A stretch of DNA of 35,047 nucleotides, from assembly GCA_036373915.1 (NCBI GenBank), contig DASUUU010000025.1, positions 1 through 35,047 of the forward strand. The letters are read 5' to 3'. The stretch is from JASLBX01 sp036373915 (GTDB lineage: Bacteria; Actinomycetota; Actinomycetes; Jiangellales; Jiangellaceae). The position numbers were made by a program, and so were the translations under genes. Below are positions 32,682 through 35,047 of this stretch, one piece after another. Position 1 is the first letter of the stretch; every line of letters starts with the position of its first letter. Under the pieces are notes generated by a model that worked only from the letters and a program-made list of their open reading frames with translations, did not search any database and had not been told where the DNA came from.

Positions 32682-35047
32682 ATGAGGCTTCGTCGAGAGT
32701 TCGCGACAGGTCTTGGCCTGGCCGTGGTCCTGGCCATGGCGGCGGGGGTGCCCGCCGGGGCTGGACCGGAGTCAGGACCGAGCGGTGCCCAACCGATTGA
32801 CACCGCTGAGGCGGTGACTCTCATCACCGGCGACACCGTCTGGCTGGAGGAGTTCACCGACGGGAGTCGGGCGGTGAGCATCGACGCCGCGCCGCGAGCT
32901 ACCACCGAGCCGGTCTTCGAAACCGTCGAGATCGAGGACGACCTGTACGTCCTGCCGTCTGACGCTGCCGCGCTCGTCCCGGAGAAGCTCGATCGCGAGC
33001 TCTTCAACGTCACCAAGCTGGTCGACTACGGCTACACCGACGGCGTGCCGGTCATCGTGGACCTCGAGTCGGCACGTTCACGGACGTTGCGGCAGCCGAC
33101 CGTCGAAGGGCTGGCCGTCGAGGCGGAGCTCAGCAGCATCGGCGCGGTGGCGGCGACGGTCGAGCCGGGAGGTCGGTGGTGGCAACAGGCGGCGCCGGCA
33201 TCGATCCAGACGCTCAATTCGGGGCCGCTGGCGGCGATCGACGCGGTCTGGCTCGACGAGCGGGTCGATGTGACGCTGGACGAGAGCGTCCCGCTGATCG
33301 GTGCGCCGCAAGCTTGGGATACCGGATTGGACGGCACTGGTGTCACTGTGGCCGTCCTGGACACCGGGATCGACGATCAGCACCCGGACCTGGCCGGCAA
33401 GCTCGTCGCACAGGAGAACTTCACTGACTCGGACACTGCTCGAGACCGGCACGGGCACGGGACGCACGTCTCGGGCATCGTGGCAGGCACCGGCGAGGCG
33501 TCCGGCGGCCAGTTCACCGGCGTCGCGCACGGCGCGCAGCTGATGAGCGGCAAGGTCCTCGGCGACGGCGGGGTAGGCCAGGTGTCGTGGGTCATGGCCG
33601 GCATGGAGTGGGCCGCCGAGAACGGTGCCGACATCGTCAACATGAGCCTCGGCACAGAGGACCCGACCGATGGCACCGATCCGATGAGCCAGGCGCTCAA
33701 CTCCCTGACCGAGCAGCACGACGTGCTCTTCGTGGTAGCCGTCGGCAACAGCGGCAGTGCCGACCAGACGGTGGCCTCGCCCGCGGCGGCCGATGCCGCA
33801 CTGGCGGTGGGTTCGGTGAGCAAGGCCGAGTTCCTCGCCTTCTCGTCGAGCCGCGGTCCCCGGAAGGGCGATTTCGCCATCAAGCCGGACGTCACCGCCC
33901 CCGGTGTGCTGATCACCTCGGCGCGAGCCGAGGGGACGTCGATCGGGAACCCGGCCGAGCATCCCGCGTATCGGGAGACGTCCGGTACATCGATGGCCAG
34001 CCCGCATGTTGCCGGCGCAGCGGCCATCCTGCTCCAGGCGCACCCGGAGCTGAGCCCGGCCGAGCTGAAGGCGCGGTTGTCCACCACCGGCGTCCCGAGG
34101 ACGACCTACGACGTCTACCAGCAGGGCGGCGGCCGGATCGACGTGCCGGCCGCACTCGACGCTCCGGTGCAGGCCACGCCGTCTCCAGTGAATCTGGGCT
34201 ACTTCCGCTACCCGCAGGAGGACGTCGAGCCGGCCAGCGCAGAGGTGACCTACGCGAACCTGACCGATCAGCCGCTCACTCTCGACCTGACGCTCGACGT
34301 CGAGAGCCGCGATGGCGCCGTGCCAAGCGAGGAGATGCTGTCGGTGCGGCCGGACACGCTCGCGCTCGGGCCGGGCGAGCACGGCGTCGTGACAGTGACG
34401 GTCGACGTGACCGCGGGCGAGCACGGTCTGTACGGCGGATACCTCGTGGCCCAGGCGGGTGGACAGGCAGCGACCCGCACGCCGGTCGGCTTCTACCACG
34501 AGCCCGAGCGCTACGACCTGACCGTCAACGGTGTGGCCCGCGACGGGTCGCCGGCCGGAGCGCCCAGCAGCTTCGACGTGGTCAACGTAGACAACCGCCG
34601 TCTCTTGGCGGAGGGCAGCGTCGAGTTCGTCGACGGCACCGGCACCGTGCGGGTGCCGCCCGGCACTTACTCGGTCATGGGCGTCATCTTCACCGGCCCG
34701 GAGGGAGCGACGACGGACTGGTCGATGGTGGGCGAGCCCGAATTCGAGGTGATCGGTCCCACTACCGTGACTCTCGACGCGCGTGATGCCGCGCCTATCA
34801 CCATCGATACGCCGGATCATCCAGACGCGACGCCGGTGCAGCACTGGGCGCTCGACTACCGCCGGACGGCTGCCGTAGGAGGCTCGGTCAACCATCGGTA
34901 TCTGGCACCGGCTTCGGCGTTCCCGGACGGGATGTACGCCGCGGCGACCGAGCCCGTCACGCTGGGCGGCCTGATATTCACCCACCGCTCGCGGCTCGGT
35001 GCCGGTGAGCCGGCGACGCCGTACCTGTACGACCTTGTCTTCAGCCA
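32682..35047 (+). CDS. Secreted S8 subtilisin-like protease, 3' end beyond the window
   Basis: Third subtilase, truncated by the window edge after about 788 codons. Seen: a signal peptide (MRLRREFATGLGLAVVLAMA, cleavage near residue 31), the same prodomain as the first subtilase (VTLITGDTVWL, DRELFNVTKLVDYGY), triad D227 (VAVLDTGID), H259 (GHGTHVSG), S437 (GTSMASPHVAG), and oxyanion N356 in VGNSG. Downstream Ig-like modules align with the first subtilase (YQQGGGRIDVPAALDAPV). It is a paralogue of the gene at 23668; whether it also ends in a propeller cannot be seen. ATG 32682 is preferred; an in-frame ATG at 32658 would give eight more residues before the basic signal region. Confidence 0.92.
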   Translation, partial: MRLRREFATGLGLAVVLAMAAGVPAGAGPESGPSGAQPIDTAEAVTLITGDTVWLEEFTDGSRAVSIDAAPRATTEPVFETVEIEDDLYVLPSDAAALVPEKLDRELFNVTKLVDYGYTDGVPVIVDLESARSRTLRQPTVEGLAVEAELSSIGAVAATVEPGGRWWQQAAPASIQTLNSGPLAAIDAVWLDERVDVTLDESVPLIGAPQAWDTGLDGTGVTVAVLDTGIDDQHPDLAGKLVAQENFTDSDTARDRHGHGTHVSGIVAGTGEASGGQFTGVAHGAQLMSGKVLGDGGVGQVSWVMAGMEWAAENGADIVNMSLGTEDPTDGTDPMSQALNSLTEQHDVLFVVAVGNSGSADQTVASPAAADAALAVGSVSKAEFLAFSSSRGPRKGDFAIKPDVTAPGVLITSARAEGTSIGNPAEHPAYRETSGTSMASPHVAGAAAILLQAHPELSPAELKARLSTTGVPRTTYDVYQQGGGRIDVPAALDAPVQATPSPVNLGYFRYPQEDVEPASAEVTYANLTDQPLTLDLTLDVESRDGAVPSEEMLSVRPDTLALGPGEHGVVTVTVDVTAGEHGLYGGYLVAQAGGQAATRTPVGFYHEPERYDLTVNGVARDGSPAGAPSSFDVVNVDNRRLLAEGSVEFVDGTGTVRVPPGTYSVMGVIFTGPEGATTDWSMVGEPEFEVIGPTTVTLDARDAAPITIDTPDHPDATPVQHWALDYRRTAAVGGSVNHRYLAPASAFPDGMYAAATEPVTLGGLIFTHRSRLGAGEPATPYLYDLVFS

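Noticed and set aside
33078..34985. 635-codon minus-strand open frame
   Set aside because: Antisense to the third subtilase, which has signal peptide, prodomain and full catalytic triad.
1..35047. tRNA, rRNA, riboswitch, phage attachment site, replication origin
   Set aside because: Nothing with the expected conserved segments was seen by eye on either strand; a covariance-model search would be needed to exclude small structured RNAs.

Overview
The window is about 35 kb of very GC-rich, densely coded DNA with strong G/C bias at third codon positions, Shine-Dalgarno led starts (ATG and GTG) and actinobacterial gene families: a LAL-type LuxR regulator, giant secreted subtilases, a DinB/DUF664 protein, a DesA3-like acyl-CoA desaturase, and an AbiEi/PD-(D/E)XK-like orphan. 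It reads as a chromosomal segment of a filamentous or soil actinomycete. A Jiangella-like lineage would fit, but this is a guess from gene content and no ribosomal marker is present.

Layout. (1) Positions 9-5884, minus strand: a galactose (Leloir) operon galT-galE-galK, followed co-directionally by an aldehyde dehydrogenase and an MFS transporter. Four 7-mers at exact 10-bp spacing upstream of galT look like a DeoR-type operator. (2) 6157-9058, plus strand: HlyC/CorC-type membrane protein, trpS, and a 2'-5' RNA ligase-like protein. (3) 9098-11635: marR-dacA on the minus strand, divergent from a trans-aconitate-methyltransferase-like gene, with two MarR-type palindromes between them. (4) 11649-14347: two RNA methyltransferase genes (RsmC-like, SpoU) on the minus strand, then a DinB gene and a class I O-methyltransferase on the plus strand. 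A 208-bp foldback element lies between the last two. (5) 14314-17529: LysR regulator divergent from a threonine dehydratase-like gene and a trans-sulfuration PLP enzyme. (6) 17535-18717: an orphan gene (winged-helix AbiEi-like N-terminus, PD-(D/E)XK/DUF559-like C-terminus) bracketed at its start and stop codons by 37-nt hairpin-bearing direct repeats. (7) 18728-20398: acyl-CoA desaturase-tetR operon with tandem palindromes in its promoter region. (8) 20664-35047: a 961-aa LAL regulator followed by three consecutive, very large secreted subtilisin-family proteases, the last cut off by the window end. The first ends in seven near-identical PD40-type propeller repeats. The second has a Kelch propeller apparently nested inside a split Ig-like domain. 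The third is a paralogue of the first.

The housekeeping half is well explained by known families. The parts that most deserve follow-up are the repeat-bracketed nuclease-like gene (possible self-mobile cassette), the foldback element at 13436-13643, and the LAL/triple-subtilase locus. Several local regulatory circuits (DeoR-like, MarR, TetR) can be read directly from operator-like repeats next to the regulator or target genes. All functional calls come from motif recognition by eye; no database search was run.
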